Of a DNA stretch of 5,111 nucleotides, positions 1 to 5,111 are shown piece by piece; positions within the stretch are counted from its first letter, which is position 1, and the number at the start of each line of letters is the position of its first letter. The notes under the pieces were generated by a model. It was not told the DNA's origin. It was given only the letters and a program-made list of their open reading frames with translations, and made no database searches. Made by a program: the position numbers and the translations under genes. The stretch comes from Armatimonadota bacterium (GTDB lineage Bacteria > Armatimonadota > Fimbriimonadia > Fimbriimonadales > Fimbriimonadaceae), in NCBI GenBank assembly GCA_023428805.1, contig JAEYWW010000340.1, positions 1-5,111 on the forward strand, given 5' to 3'.

Positions 1-506
1 ATGTCGACCCGAATCGGTTTGCCTCCCTCGGTGCTTCCGCAGGTGGGCATCTGGCTCTGCTGCTTGGCTTCACCGAAACCCGCGACAAGACAACATTGGA
101 AAACCCCACGCAGTCAAGCAAGGTTCAATGCGTGGTCAATGTATTTGGTCCAGTGGACTTGAGCAAGGATTTCGATCCGACCATGGCAGGTCTTGTCTGC
201 TTGCAGGTCCTCGGCAAATCCTATGACAAAGCGACGGAAGAGATCAAGCAGTTCAGTCCGATCACCCATGTCGCCAAGGGTTGCCCTCCCGTCTTCACCC
301 TCCAGGGAAAAGCGGACACTCTGGTTCCCTACAAGCAGGCAGAGCGTCTTGACGAAGCGCTGAAAGCCGTGGGAGTTGAACACGAGATGGTGTTGATTGA
401 AGGCATGGGCCACGAAGTCCCCATGAACCGTCCGGAAGTGGCAGATGCGGTTGTGAAGTCAGTCGCGTTCCTCAAACGCCATCTCATGCCCGGCGCCAAG
501 TCGTGA
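1..506 (+). CDS. Alpha/beta hydrolase, BD-FAE/esterase-like, 3' part
   Basis: This is the C-terminal two thirds or so of an alpha/beta hydrolase fold enzyme, probably a serine esterase or lipase of the BD-FAE type. The frame is open to the left edge (first full codon at 3), so the true start lies outside the window. The nucleophile elbow GASAGGHLALL is read at 30-62 with the catalytic Ser codon at 36-38, followed by the family-typical SSKVQCVVNVFGPVDL block. The acid is probably the Asp in GKADTLVP (codon 315-317), and the His is in GMGHE (codon 411-413). All three triad positions are therefore present and in the usual order, and the SPITHV segment before the Asp is also typical of the family. 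A TTG at 96 is not a credible start because it would remove the nucleophile. The substrate cannot be told; carboxyl esters are usual. The 3' end overlaps the next gene by 4 bases, so the two are probably co-translated. Confidence 0.9.
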   Translation, partial: VDPNRFASLGASAGGHLALLLGFTETRDKTTLENPTQSSKVQCVVNVFGPVDLSKDFDPTMAGLVCLQVLGKSYDKATEEIKQFSPITHVAKGCPPVFTLQGKADTLVPYKQAERLDEALKAVGVEHEMVLIEGMGHEVPMNRPEVADAVVKSVAFLKRHLMPGAKS

Positions 507-1147
507 CGCCCGCTCTTGGTCTGCTATTCCTCGCGGGCGGAGGCACAACCTCGCCCGAAGTCGCCCGTGCATTTCTCGATGCCGCCGGGCGGGAGCGCCT
601 CATCATTGTGATTGGTCAAGCCCGGCAGGACCCCGCGCGGGCGTCGGGATCGCATGATTTTCTGATCCAACATGGGGCAAAGTTTGTCGTCGTCTGGCCC
701 TGGACCAATCCCACCGATGAGGATCGAGATCAGGCCGAGGAAATGCTGAAGCAAGCCGGAGGCATCTGGATTCCCGGCGGCGATCAAAATTTGGTTCTGG
801 ATCGATTCGGCACCGATTGGTGCCGCCGTGTCTTCGGCGAAGCACGCAGGCGCGGCACCGCCTTCTTCGGCACGAGCGCCGGAGCGATGCTGATGAGCGA
901 TCAGATGATCGCGGGATATGGCGAGAGTCAACAGACCGCCGAGATCCGGCGCGGCTTCGGGCTGATTGACATCACCGTTGACACGCATTTTTCCCAGAGA
1001 GAACGCGAGCCGCGCCTGCGCTTCTCCCTGAAGCAAACCGGAGTCAAAACGGGAATCGGACTGGACGAGAACGAGTGGGTGATGATCGACTCGGACAACA
1101 AAATCCATCCCGGCCAGGGCGAGGCCACCATCATCAAACAAAACTGA
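503..1147 (+). CDS. Cyanophycinase-like peptidase, family S51
   Basis: This is a 214-residue serine hydrolase of peptidase family S51, closer to cyanophycinase than to dipeptidase E. Visible motifs are an N-terminal AGGG (11-14), the GGDQN loop (92-96), the nucleophile motif GTSAGA (123-128) with Ser125, the VDTHFSQRER block (159-168) with the probable catalytic His162, and GIGLDE (184-189), whose acidic pair probably supplies the third catalytic residue. Cyanophycinases release beta-Asp-Arg dipeptides from the storage polymer cyanophycin, but many S51 homologues have unknown substrates and no cyanophycin synthetase is seen here. At 214 residues it is shorter than the roughly 270 of characterised cyanophycinases and has no signal peptide, so it is probably cytoplasmic. 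The GTG start at 503 overlaps the upstream TGA (GTGA) without a clear Shine-Dalgarno, which points to translational coupling. No in-frame ATG precedes the N-terminal glycine motif. The family call is strong; the substrate is unknown. Confidence 0.9.
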   Translation: MTPALGLLFLAGGGTTSPEVARAFLDAAGRERLIIVIGQARQDPARASGSHDFLIQHGAKFVVVWPWTNPTDEDRDQAEEMLKQAGGIWIPGGDQNLVLDRFGTDWCRRVFGEARRRGTAFFGTSAGAMLMSDQMIAGYGESQQTAEIRRGFGLIDITVDTHFSQREREPRLRFSLKQTGVKTGIGLDENEWVMIDSDNKIHPGQGEATIIKQN

Positions 1148-1164
1148 CCCCGCAGAGTGCGGGG
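1136..1164 (-). terminator. Rho-independent terminator of the fasciclin gene
   Basis: A perfect 7-bp GC-rich stem (CCCCGCA at 1148-1154, TGCGGGG at 1158-1164) closes a 3-base loop. Read on the minus strand, the stem is followed by TCAGTTTTGTTT (1147 down to 1136). That gives the hairpin plus T-rich tail of an intrinsic terminator, about 28 bases past the fasciclin stop. On the plus strand the hairpin is followed by CCATTGAG with no T-run, so it would be a poor terminator for the S51 gene. The T-rich tail lies within the last codons of the S51 gene. The tail is offset from the stem by a few bases, hence moderate confidence. Confidence 0.55.
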
Positions 1165-1192
1165 CCATTGAGGGGGTTCTCTGAGCGGTCGA

Positions 1193-1735
1193 TCAACCGC
1201 CGCCGGTGGTTCCGACACCGACGCCAGTTTCAGCCGCGGGAGGCGTCAACGCCGTGTCGAGCACGTGAATGACGCCGTTGCTGGCGGCGATGTCCGACAT
1301 CACGACCTTGGAGCCATTCACCCAGACAACACCGTTTTCATCCGTCCTGATCTTGAGTTCCTGAACCTTCTCCCGATCCTTGACCCAAGTTTCGACTTTT
1401 TCCCGTCCGCTCAGGTCAGCGGCCATCAGCTTGCCTGAAACAATGTGGTAGTTCAGAGTCCTCTTCAGCAATTCGGGGTCGCTGGTGATGCGATTCCTCT
1501 CCTCTTCCGAGAGTTTGTTGAAGGCTTCATCATTGGCCGCGAAGATTGTGTAGGGTCCGGGGCCTTTCAGGGATTCGGTCATTTGTGCCTGACCCAGCCA
1601 GCTCACGAGAGTGGTGAACTGACCTTTGGCGATCGCCGTATCGACGATGTCCTTGTCCTGGGGAGCCTTTGCCGTCGCAACGAGCGCCAGACTGGCGACC
1701 GTCAGCGAGAAAAGGCCTGTCTTCCAAGTGTTCAT
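1193..1735 (-). CDS. Secreted fasciclin (FAS1) domain protein
   Basis: This is a 180-residue exported protein with a single FAS1 domain, a fold usually linked to cell adhesion or matrix interaction outside the cytoplasm. Residues 1-22 look like a signal peptide: Lys5, a hydrophobic run from 7 to 20, and an A-T-A cleavage site at 20-22. The FAS1 domain covers about 28-164 and shows the family hallmarks: the H1 motif TIFAANDEAF (63-72), the conserved Tyr-His in LNYHIV (94-99), WVNGSKVVMSDI (138-149), and the H2 motif NGVIHVLDTAL (153-163). It ends in a Pro/Ala then Gly/Val/Thr-rich tail (165-180) that is probably disordered. Size and layout match the common small single-FAS1 bacterial proteins. 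The ATG start has a GGAG 8 bases upstream. It is transcribed alone, divergent from the 1879 gene, with a likely terminator behind it. The ligand or partner is unknown. Confidence 0.93.
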   Translation of the reverse strand: MNTWKTGLFSLTVASLALVATAKAPQDKDIVDTAIAKGQFTTLVSWLGQAQMTESLKGPGPYTIFAANDEAFNKLSEEERNRITSDPELLKRTLNYHIVSGKLMAADLSGREKVETWVKDREKVQELKIRTDENGVVWVNGSKVVMSDIAASNGVIHVLDTALTPPAAETGVGVGTTGGG

Positions 1736-1743
1736 CGTTTCAT

Positions 1744-1747
1744 CTCC
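1744..1747 (-). promoter_or_regulatory. Shine-Dalgarno of the fasciclin gene
   Basis: GGAG on the minus strand lies 8 bases before the ATG at 1735. It is the clearest ribosome binding site in the window and supports that start, which also gives an intact signal peptide. Confidence 0.65.
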
Positions 1748-1797
1748 GGGGAATCTCTTTGGACTCCTCCGAGCTTGTCAACGAATTTTGAACTTAA

Positions 1798-1814
1798 GAG
1801 TCCCTGGAGTCCCT
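1798..1814. repeat. Tandem direct repeat GAGTCCCT
   Basis: Two exact copies of GAGTCCCT occur at 1798-1805 and 1807-1814, one base apart, so they recur every 9 bases. An inverted, related copy GGACTCC sits at 1761-1767 (complement of GGAGTCC at 1806-1812). All lie in the leader of the fasciclin transcript, just downstream of its proposed -10 box. This could be a regulator site or leader secondary structure, but short repeats like this can also arise by chance. Confidence 0.4.
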
Positions 1815-1816
1815 TA

Positions 1817-1845
1817 AAAATACGGTTGGAGTAACGATTACTCAA
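1817..1845 (-). promoter_or_regulatory. Candidate sigma70-type promoter for the fasciclin gene
   Basis: On the minus strand, TTGAGT (1840-1845, 4 of 6 to TTGACA) is followed after exactly 17 bases by TATTTT (1817-1822, 4 of 6 to TATAAT). Transcription would start near 1810 and leave a leader of about 75 bases before the ATG at 1735. Spacing is ideal and the region is locally AT-rich, but the box matches are only fair and the sigma consensus of this organism is not known. Confidence 0.4.
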
Positions 1846-1855
1846 GACCAATAAT
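1826..1855 (+). promoter_or_regulatory. Candidate promoter for the 1879-3940 operon
   Basis: AATAAT at 1850-1855 matches 5 of 6 bases of the -10 consensus. TTGGAG at 1826-1831, 18 bases upstream, is a weak -35 (3 of 6). Transcription would start near 1862 and leave a leader of under 20 bases before the ATG at 1879. It overlaps the proposed divergent fasciclin promoter, so the two may compete for polymerase. Confidence 0.35.
1829..1843. promoter_or_regulatory. Inverted repeat, possible operator between divergent genes
   Basis: GAGTAA-CGA-TTACTC is a perfect 6-bp inverted repeat around a 3-base centre. It occupies the spacer and the edge of the -35 of both facing promoter candidates. A dimeric regulator bound here could control the fasciclin gene and the membrane protein-CBS-malic enzyme operon together. 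No regulator gene is in the window, so the role is inference from position and symmetry. Confidence 0.4.
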
Positions 1856-1867
1856 GAACTTGGAAAC

Positions 1868-1871
1868 GAGG
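1868..1871 (+). promoter_or_regulatory. Weak Shine-Dalgarno for the 1879 gene
   Basis: GAGG lies 7 bases before the ATG at 1879. The match is short but spacing is good, and it supports this ATG as the start. Confidence 0.4.
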
Positions 1872-1878
1872 TTCTAAC

Positions 1879-2337
1879 ATGACTCTTCCCTTCATCGGAT
1901 ACCTGCTTATGTGCCTGATCGTGGCCTTCGTGCTCACGTTCTTGGTGTCAATGCTGCGTTCGATCAAGAAGACTGACGATTTCAAGTCGTGGCGATGGAT
2001 TCTCGCCTTTTTCGTCGTTGTCGGCATGGCCCCCTATGGCTACGCCGAGGTGATGACGCGAATGCACGGGCAGGGCATGGAGAAGGCGGCCAAGTCGATT
2101 CTCAAGGCGGGCAAGGTCAACGGAAAGCTTGCCTACTACCGCGTGATGAAGGGCGGAGCTGACTCCGCCGAGATCGTGATTGTCGCGGATGAAAAGGGCG
2201 AGTACGGCACTCCGGAACGGGCAACAATCTCCGCGACTTTGATCAAGAAGGATGGCGAGTGGAAGGCGAAGAGCTACGACTTCGTCAACAGCTTCAAGCG
2301 CGGCAAAGACAGCGCGACCATGCCGCCCTTCTTCTGA
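1879..2337 (+). CDS. Unrecognised protein with two membrane helices
   Basis: I do not recognise a family for this 152-residue protein. Residues 5-26 and about 38-56 are hydrophobic and long enough to be two transmembrane helices, joined by a basic loop (RSIKK at 27-31, then K36 and R39). By the positive-inside rule the loop is cytoplasmic, which places both termini outside, so the C-terminal 95 or so residues would be periplasmic or extracellular. That part starts with a helix-like stretch (57-78), followed by alternating strand-like segments (AEIVIVAD, ATISATLIKKDGEWKAKSYDF). The DGEWK-type strand ending resembles small mixed alpha/beta domains such as Coa1-like or NTF2-like folds, but this is weak. 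The first membrane segment could instead be read as an uncleaved signal anchor. It is the first gene of a likely operon, 23 bases ahead of a CBS-domain gene and then malic enzyme. Coding is well supported by strong membrane topology and consistent frame; function is unknown. Confidence 0.8.
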   Translation: MTLPFIGYLLMCLIVAFVLTFLVSMLRSIKKTDDFKSWRWILAFFVVVGMAPYGYAEVMTRMHGQGMEKAAKSILKAGKVNGKLAYYRVMKGGADSAEIVIVADEKGEYGTPERATISATLIKKDGEWKAKSYDFVNSFKRGKDSATMPPFF

Positions 2338-2360
2338 GAGCGATCAGCTACAATCGCCGG

Positions 2361-2756
2361 GTGACCCTGCGCGAGGTGCTTCATGCCCATATCCCGATCC
2401 TGACGGATCGCAGCACTTTGCGCGACGCCGTCGACAAGATGGACATCTACCAGTTTCCCGGGTTGGTGCTCGTTGATGGCGATCACCGTCCCGTCGGAGT
2501 TCTGACCGAAGGCGATGTCTGCCGCGCAGTCCGCCAGCATGGCTCCCTGCTCCCGCTTTCCGAGCAGCCCGCCTCCAAGTTTGCAACCAGCAATCCCACA
2601 ACCGCCGGACCCGGCATGGAGATCAGCGATGCGCTGCACCTGATGCTCGGCAGTGGCTTGACGCTGCTTCCGATCCAGGACGAAGGCCGGTTGTTGGGAG
2701 TTGTGCTGCGGGTGGACCTGATGCAGGCACTCCTGATGGATGGCGCATCGGCCTAA
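2361..2756 (+). CDS. Stand-alone CBS-domain pair protein
   Basis: This is a 131-residue protein made almost only of two CBS domains (a Bateman module), which in this family usually bind AMP, ADP, ATP or related adenosyl ligands and act as energy sensors. CBS1 covers about 2-60, with GVLTEGDV (46-53) carrying the Thr/Asp pair often used for ribose and phosphate contacts. CBS2 covers about 72-127, with GVVLRVDL (113-120). I chose the GTG at 2361 because CBS1 begins right after it (TLREVLHAHIPIL). The frame is open upstream to 2259, but that stretch lies inside the 1879 gene in another frame and translates to Arg/Gln-rich residues typical of a shadow. No good Shine-Dalgarno precedes the GTG, so coupling to the upstream gene 23 bases away is likely. 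The malic enzyme ATG follows 11 bases after its stop. The CBS-pair identity is strong; ligand and target are unknown, with malic enzyme the obvious candidate. Confidence 0.88.
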   Translation: MTLREVLHAHIPILTDRSTLRDAVDKMDIYQFPGLVLVDGDHRPVGVLTEGDVCRAVRQHGSLLPLSEQPASKFATSNPTTAGPGMEISDALHLMLGSGLTLLPIQDEGRLLGVVLRVDLMQALLMDGASA

Positions 2757-2767
2757 ACTATTCGTTG

Positions 2768-3940
2768 ATGTCCGACTACGCCCAACGCTCCCTGGAGGAG
2801 CATGAGAGGCACCAAGGCAAGCTGGAAATCACCAGCCGATTCCCCCTAAAGACGCGCGACGATCTGAGCATCGCCTACACTCCGGGCGTCGCGGCGGTGA
2901 GCCTTGCGGCCAGCGAGAGCCTTGATGCGGCCCGCAAGCTGACGATCAAGGGCCGAACCGTGGCGATTGTGAGCGATGGTTCGGCGGTTCTCGGCCTCGG
3001 CAATATCGGCCCCTACGGCGCGCTCCCGGTGATGGAGGGCAAAGCCCTGCTCTTCAAAGAGTTTGCGGACATCGACGGCATCCCCATCGTCCTCGGCACT
3101 CAGGATCCGCAGGAGATCGTTCGCGTCGTCCGCGCCATCGCGCCCACCTTCGGCGGCATCAATCTGGAGGACATCGCCGCGCCGCAGTGCTTCTGGATTG
3201 AGGACCAGCTTCAAGACCTCGGAATTCCGGTCTTCCACGACGATCAGCACGGCACCGCCATCGTCCTGCTAGCCGCACTCATCAATTCCTGCCGTCTGAC
3301 GGGCCGCAACATCGAAGACTTGACCGTGGTGATCAACGGCGGCGGCGCGGCGGGCACCGCCATCGCCAAGCTGCTTCGATGCGTCGGTCAGAACAAGACC
3401 GCCTGCATCCCCGTGCGCGATGTCCTCGTCTGCGACACAAAAGGCATCATCAGCCGATCGCGCTACGACGACCTCAACGACGCCAAGCGCTCCATGCTCG
3501 CCTACACCAACCGCCATGATCGCAACGGAACTCTTCGCGACGCGATGGCGGGCGCGGATGTGTTCATCGGTGTTTCGGCGGGGGGAATTCTGACTGCCGA
3601 AGATATGAAGATCATGGCTCCGCAGCCGATGATCTTCGCGATGGCGAACCCTGAGCCCGAGATTTGGCCGGAGGAGGCGATCCGCGGCGGGGCCGCAGTT
3701 GTCGGCACCGGACGCAGCGACCTTCCCAATCAGGTCAACAACGTTCTCGCATTCCCGGGGGTGTTTCGAGGAGCGTTTGACGCGGGAGTGGCCCGGATCA
3801 CCGAGCCGATGAAGATCGCTGCTGCTTACGCGCTTGCGGACTGCGTTGAAAACCTCCGCCCAGACTTCGTGATTCCCGACGCACTCGATCGCACAGTCGC
3901 GCCGAAGCTGGCAGAAGCGGTGCGGAACGCGGCGAGCTGA
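2768..3940 (+). CDS. NAD(P)-dependent malic enzyme (decarboxylating)
   Basis: This 390-residue enzyme oxidatively decarboxylates L-malate to pyruvate and CO2 while reducing NAD(P)+, linking the citric acid cycle to pyruvate and supplying reducing power. It is the short single-domain type and lacks the phosphotransacetylase-like extension of E. coli MaeB. Visible landmarks are AYTPGVA (36-42) with the probable catalytic Tyr37, [14 protein letters not shown] (69-82), EGKALLFK (90-97) with the probable catalytic Lys92, metal ligands Glu134-Asp135 in NLEDIAAP and Asp159 in FHDDQHGTA, the Rossmann motif GGGAAG (191-196), MANPEPEI, and [22 protein letters not shown]. The loop between the Rossmann helix and the next strand (about 207-218) seems some six residues longer than in MaeB as I recall it. 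The cofactor cannot be decided from sequence. I prefer ATG 2768 over the adjacent in-frame TTG 2765; no clear Shine-Dalgarno is present, and the CBS stop is 11 bases upstream. The gene looks complete. Confidence 0.95.
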   Translation: MSDYAQRSLEEHERHQGKLEITSRFPLKTRDDLSIAYTPGVAAVSLAASESLDAARKLTIKGRTVAIVSDGSAVLGLGNIGPYGALPVMEGKALLFKEFADIDGIPIVLGTQDPQEIVRVVRAIAPTFGGINLEDIAAPQCFWIEDQLQDLGIPVFHDDQHGTAIVLLAALINSCRLTGRNIEDLTVVINGGGAAGTAIAKLLRCVGQNKTACIPVRDVLVCDTKGIISRSRYDDLNDAKRSMLAYTNRHDRNGTLRDAMAGADVFIGVSAGGILTAEDMKIMAPQPMIFAMANPEPEIWPEEAIRGGAAVVGTGRSDLPNQVNNVLAFPGVFRGAFDAGVARITEPMKIAAAYALADCVENLRPDFVIPDALDRTVAPKLAEAVRNAAS

Positions 3941-3944
3941 CCGA

Positions 3945-5111
3945 CTACTTCCCTCTCGCGAACTTGATTGTCACCTTTCGGTGGCGGATTTTGGTGGCGC
4001 GGAGAACTTCGAGAACCTTTTCGCCGTGCGCCTCAGGCACTTCGACAAATGAGTGGCGGTCGAGAACATCGATCACGCCGATCATATTGCCCGTCAGGCC
4101 CGACTCGTTGGTGATCGCGCCGACCAGGTCGCCCGGGCGGAGTCCGTCCTGCCGGCCCATGCCCACGAAGATGCGGACCATGCCAAGCTCCGGCTGTTCG
4201 TAGTCTTCAAAGGCCTCTGCCGCCGCCTCTCCCTTCGCGGCGTGCTGGCTGTCCCAGAGCATCTGCAGAGCAGCGGCCGCAATCTCTACCGTCTCGAACT
4301 CGTCCGCAAGATCAGCCACGAGCGGCAGCAGGCTCTCGAATTTCCCAGCCGCAAGGGTCTCCTTGATCGAATCCTGGAACGCCGTGCGGCGCCGAGCCGC
4401 AATGTCAGCCGGAGTCGGGATGCGGGCAGGCTTGATCGAGGAACCGATCAGCCGCTCGATATTTCGCAGCTTGTTGCGCTCGCGCGGAGTCACCAGGGTG
4501 ATCGCATCCCCGCTCCGCCCCGCGCGGCCCGTTCGTCCGATGCGGTGGATGTACTGCTCGACATCAAAGGGAATATCGTAGTTGATGACGTGGGTGACCG
4601 TGTCGATGTCGAGTCCGCGGGCGGCGACGTCGGTGGCGATGAGGAGGTCGGCCTGGCCGTCGCGGAACTTGCGCATCGTGCGATCCCGCTCCGCCTGGTT
4701 CATGTCCCCGTGCAGGGCTTCGGTCTGATATCCGCGCAGGCGCAGATTCTCGCTCAAGTCGTTGGTTTCCTGGCGGGTGCGGCAGAAGACGATGGTCGGC
4801 CCCGGCGTCTCCATGTCGAGCACGCGAGCCAGCGCATCGAGCTTCTTGCCATTCGGAACCTCGTAGTAGGTCTGGTTGGTCGTGTCAAGGGTGCGTTGCT
4901 TTGCTTCGATCTCGATGTGCTTGGGTGAGCGCAGGAATTTCTTGGTCAGCGCCATGATGCGCGGCGGCATCGTCGCGCTGAAGAAGACGAGTTGGCGGGT
5001 ATCGGGCAGTTCGGCGAGGATCGCTTCGAGGTCCTCAGTGAACCCGAGAGCAAGCATCTCGTCGGCTTCATCCAAGACCGCAACTTTGACTTCTGCGATG
5101 GAGATCGATCC
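3945..5111 (-). CDS. DEAD-box RNA helicase, DeaD/CsdA-like, 5' end missing
   Basis: This is an ATP-dependent RNA helicase that remodels RNA, probably in ribosome assembly, cold response or mRNA turnover. The gene runs off the right edge. The reading frame stays open to 5111 (GSISIAEVKVAV before the Walker B motif LDEADEML), so the TTG at 5075 is not a start, and the Q motif and Walker A motif lie outside the window. Numbering from that Leu as 1, SAT (motif III) is at 33-35, TIVFCRTRQET (motif IV) at 94-104, LHGDMNQAERD at 121-131, ATDVAARGLDID (motif V) at 147-158, and HRIGRTGR (motif VI) at 177-184. After an acidic/alanine-rich linker, residues about 297-374 form a DbpA/CsdA-type RNA-binding domain, with MVRIFVGMGRQDGLRPGDLVG and later VIDVLDRHSFVEVP. 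Both helicase motifs and the C-terminal domain are intact. Which paralogue it is (deaD, csdA, cshA) cannot be settled without the N-terminus. Confidence 0.95.
   Translation of the reverse strand, partial: GSISIAEVKVAVLDEADEMLALGFTEDLEAILAELPDTRQLVFFSATMPPRIMALTKKFLRSPKHIEIEAKQRTLDTTNQTYYEVPNGKKLDALARVLDMETPGPTIVFCRTRQETNDLSENLRLRGYQTEALHGDMNQAERDRTMRKFRDGQADLLIATDVAARGLDIDTVTHVINYDIPFDVEQYIHRIGRTGRAGRSGDAITLVTPRERNKLRNIERLIGSSIKPARIPTPADIAARRRTAFQDSIKETLAAGKFESLLPLVADLADEFETVEIAAAALQMLWDSQHAAKGEAAAEAFEDYEQPELGMVRIFVGMGRQDGLRPGDLVGAITNESGLTGNMIGVIDVLDRHSFVEVPEAHGEKVLEVLRATKIRHRKVTIKFARGK

Noticed and set aside
808..825. Perfect 7-bp hairpin CGGCACC-GATT-GGTGCCG
   Set aside because: It lies in the middle of the S51 coding sequence with no T-run and fits normal codons; probably chance.
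524..1168. 214-codon open frame on the minus strand, opposite the S51 gene
   Set aside because: The plus strand carries all S51 motifs. The antisense translation shows no family features and is a codon-bias shadow.
1752..1781. Perfect TTGACA (minus strand, 1776-1781) as -35 of the fasciclin promoter
   Set aside because: The best -10 at proper spacing (GAGATT, 1752-1757) is poor, and transcription would start on the ribosome binding site, leaving no usable leader.
2259..2360. Longer N-terminus for the CBS gene, starting inside the membrane protein gene
   Set aside because: The added residues are Arg/Gln-rich with no fold, overlap the upstream gene in another frame, and CBS1 starts directly after the GTG at 2361.
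3932..3959. GCGAG...CTCGC pairing as a terminator between malic enzyme and helicase
   Set aside because: Only 5 base pairs with an 18-base loop and no T-run on either side.
4053..4928. 291-codon open frame on the plus strand, antisense to the helicase
   Set aside because: It lies wholly opposite highly conserved helicase motifs, and its translation has no recognisable domain. Long antisense frames are expected in GC-rich genes.

Overview
The window is a stretch of ordinary bacterial chromosome. It is GC-rich, tightly packed and uses GTG as a start codon at least twice. It has seven protein-coding genes, and the two at the edges run off the window. I saw no tRNA, rRNA, CRISPR array, insertion sequence or phage-like gene. 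The secreted fasciclin-domain protein, the cyanophycinase-type S51 peptidase and the BD-FAE-like hydrolase fit a free-living environmental bacterium. Weak or missing Shine-Dalgarno sequences at several starts suggest heavy use of translational coupling. The sequence alone does not fix the phylum.

Left part (1-1147, plus strand): the 3' part of an alpha/beta hydrolase overlaps by 4 bases (GTGA) with a compact cyanophycinase-like serine peptidase of family S51. The two are probably one translationally coupled unit of small hydrolases.

Centre (1148-1878): a small secreted FAS1 (fasciclin) protein is read on the minus strand, tail-to-tail with the peptidase gene. A GC-rich hairpin with a T-rich tail suits the fasciclin gene and lies partly inside the end of the peptidase gene. 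The 143-base gap 1736-1878 is a divergent regulatory region. It holds plausible facing promoters, a perfect 6+3+6 inverted repeat within both of them, and a tandem GAGTCCCT repeat.

Right-centre (1879-3940, plus strand): three closely spaced genes form a likely operon. They encode an unrecognised two-helix membrane protein, a stand-alone pair of CBS domains (a typical adenine-nucleotide sensor) and a complete single-domain malic enzyme that converts malate to pyruvate. The most interesting reading is that the CBS protein senses cell energy state and tunes the neighbouring malic enzyme. That is inference from gene order.

Right edge (3945-5111, minus strand): a DEAD-box RNA helicase with a DbpA/CsdA-type C-terminal RNA-binding domain, cut at the window end just upstream of the DEAD motif. 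It converges on the malic enzyme with only 4 bases between the stop codons.

No clearly new system is visible. The best leads are the unknown membrane protein-CBS-malic enzyme operon, the coupled hydrolase/S51 pair and the divergent control region.
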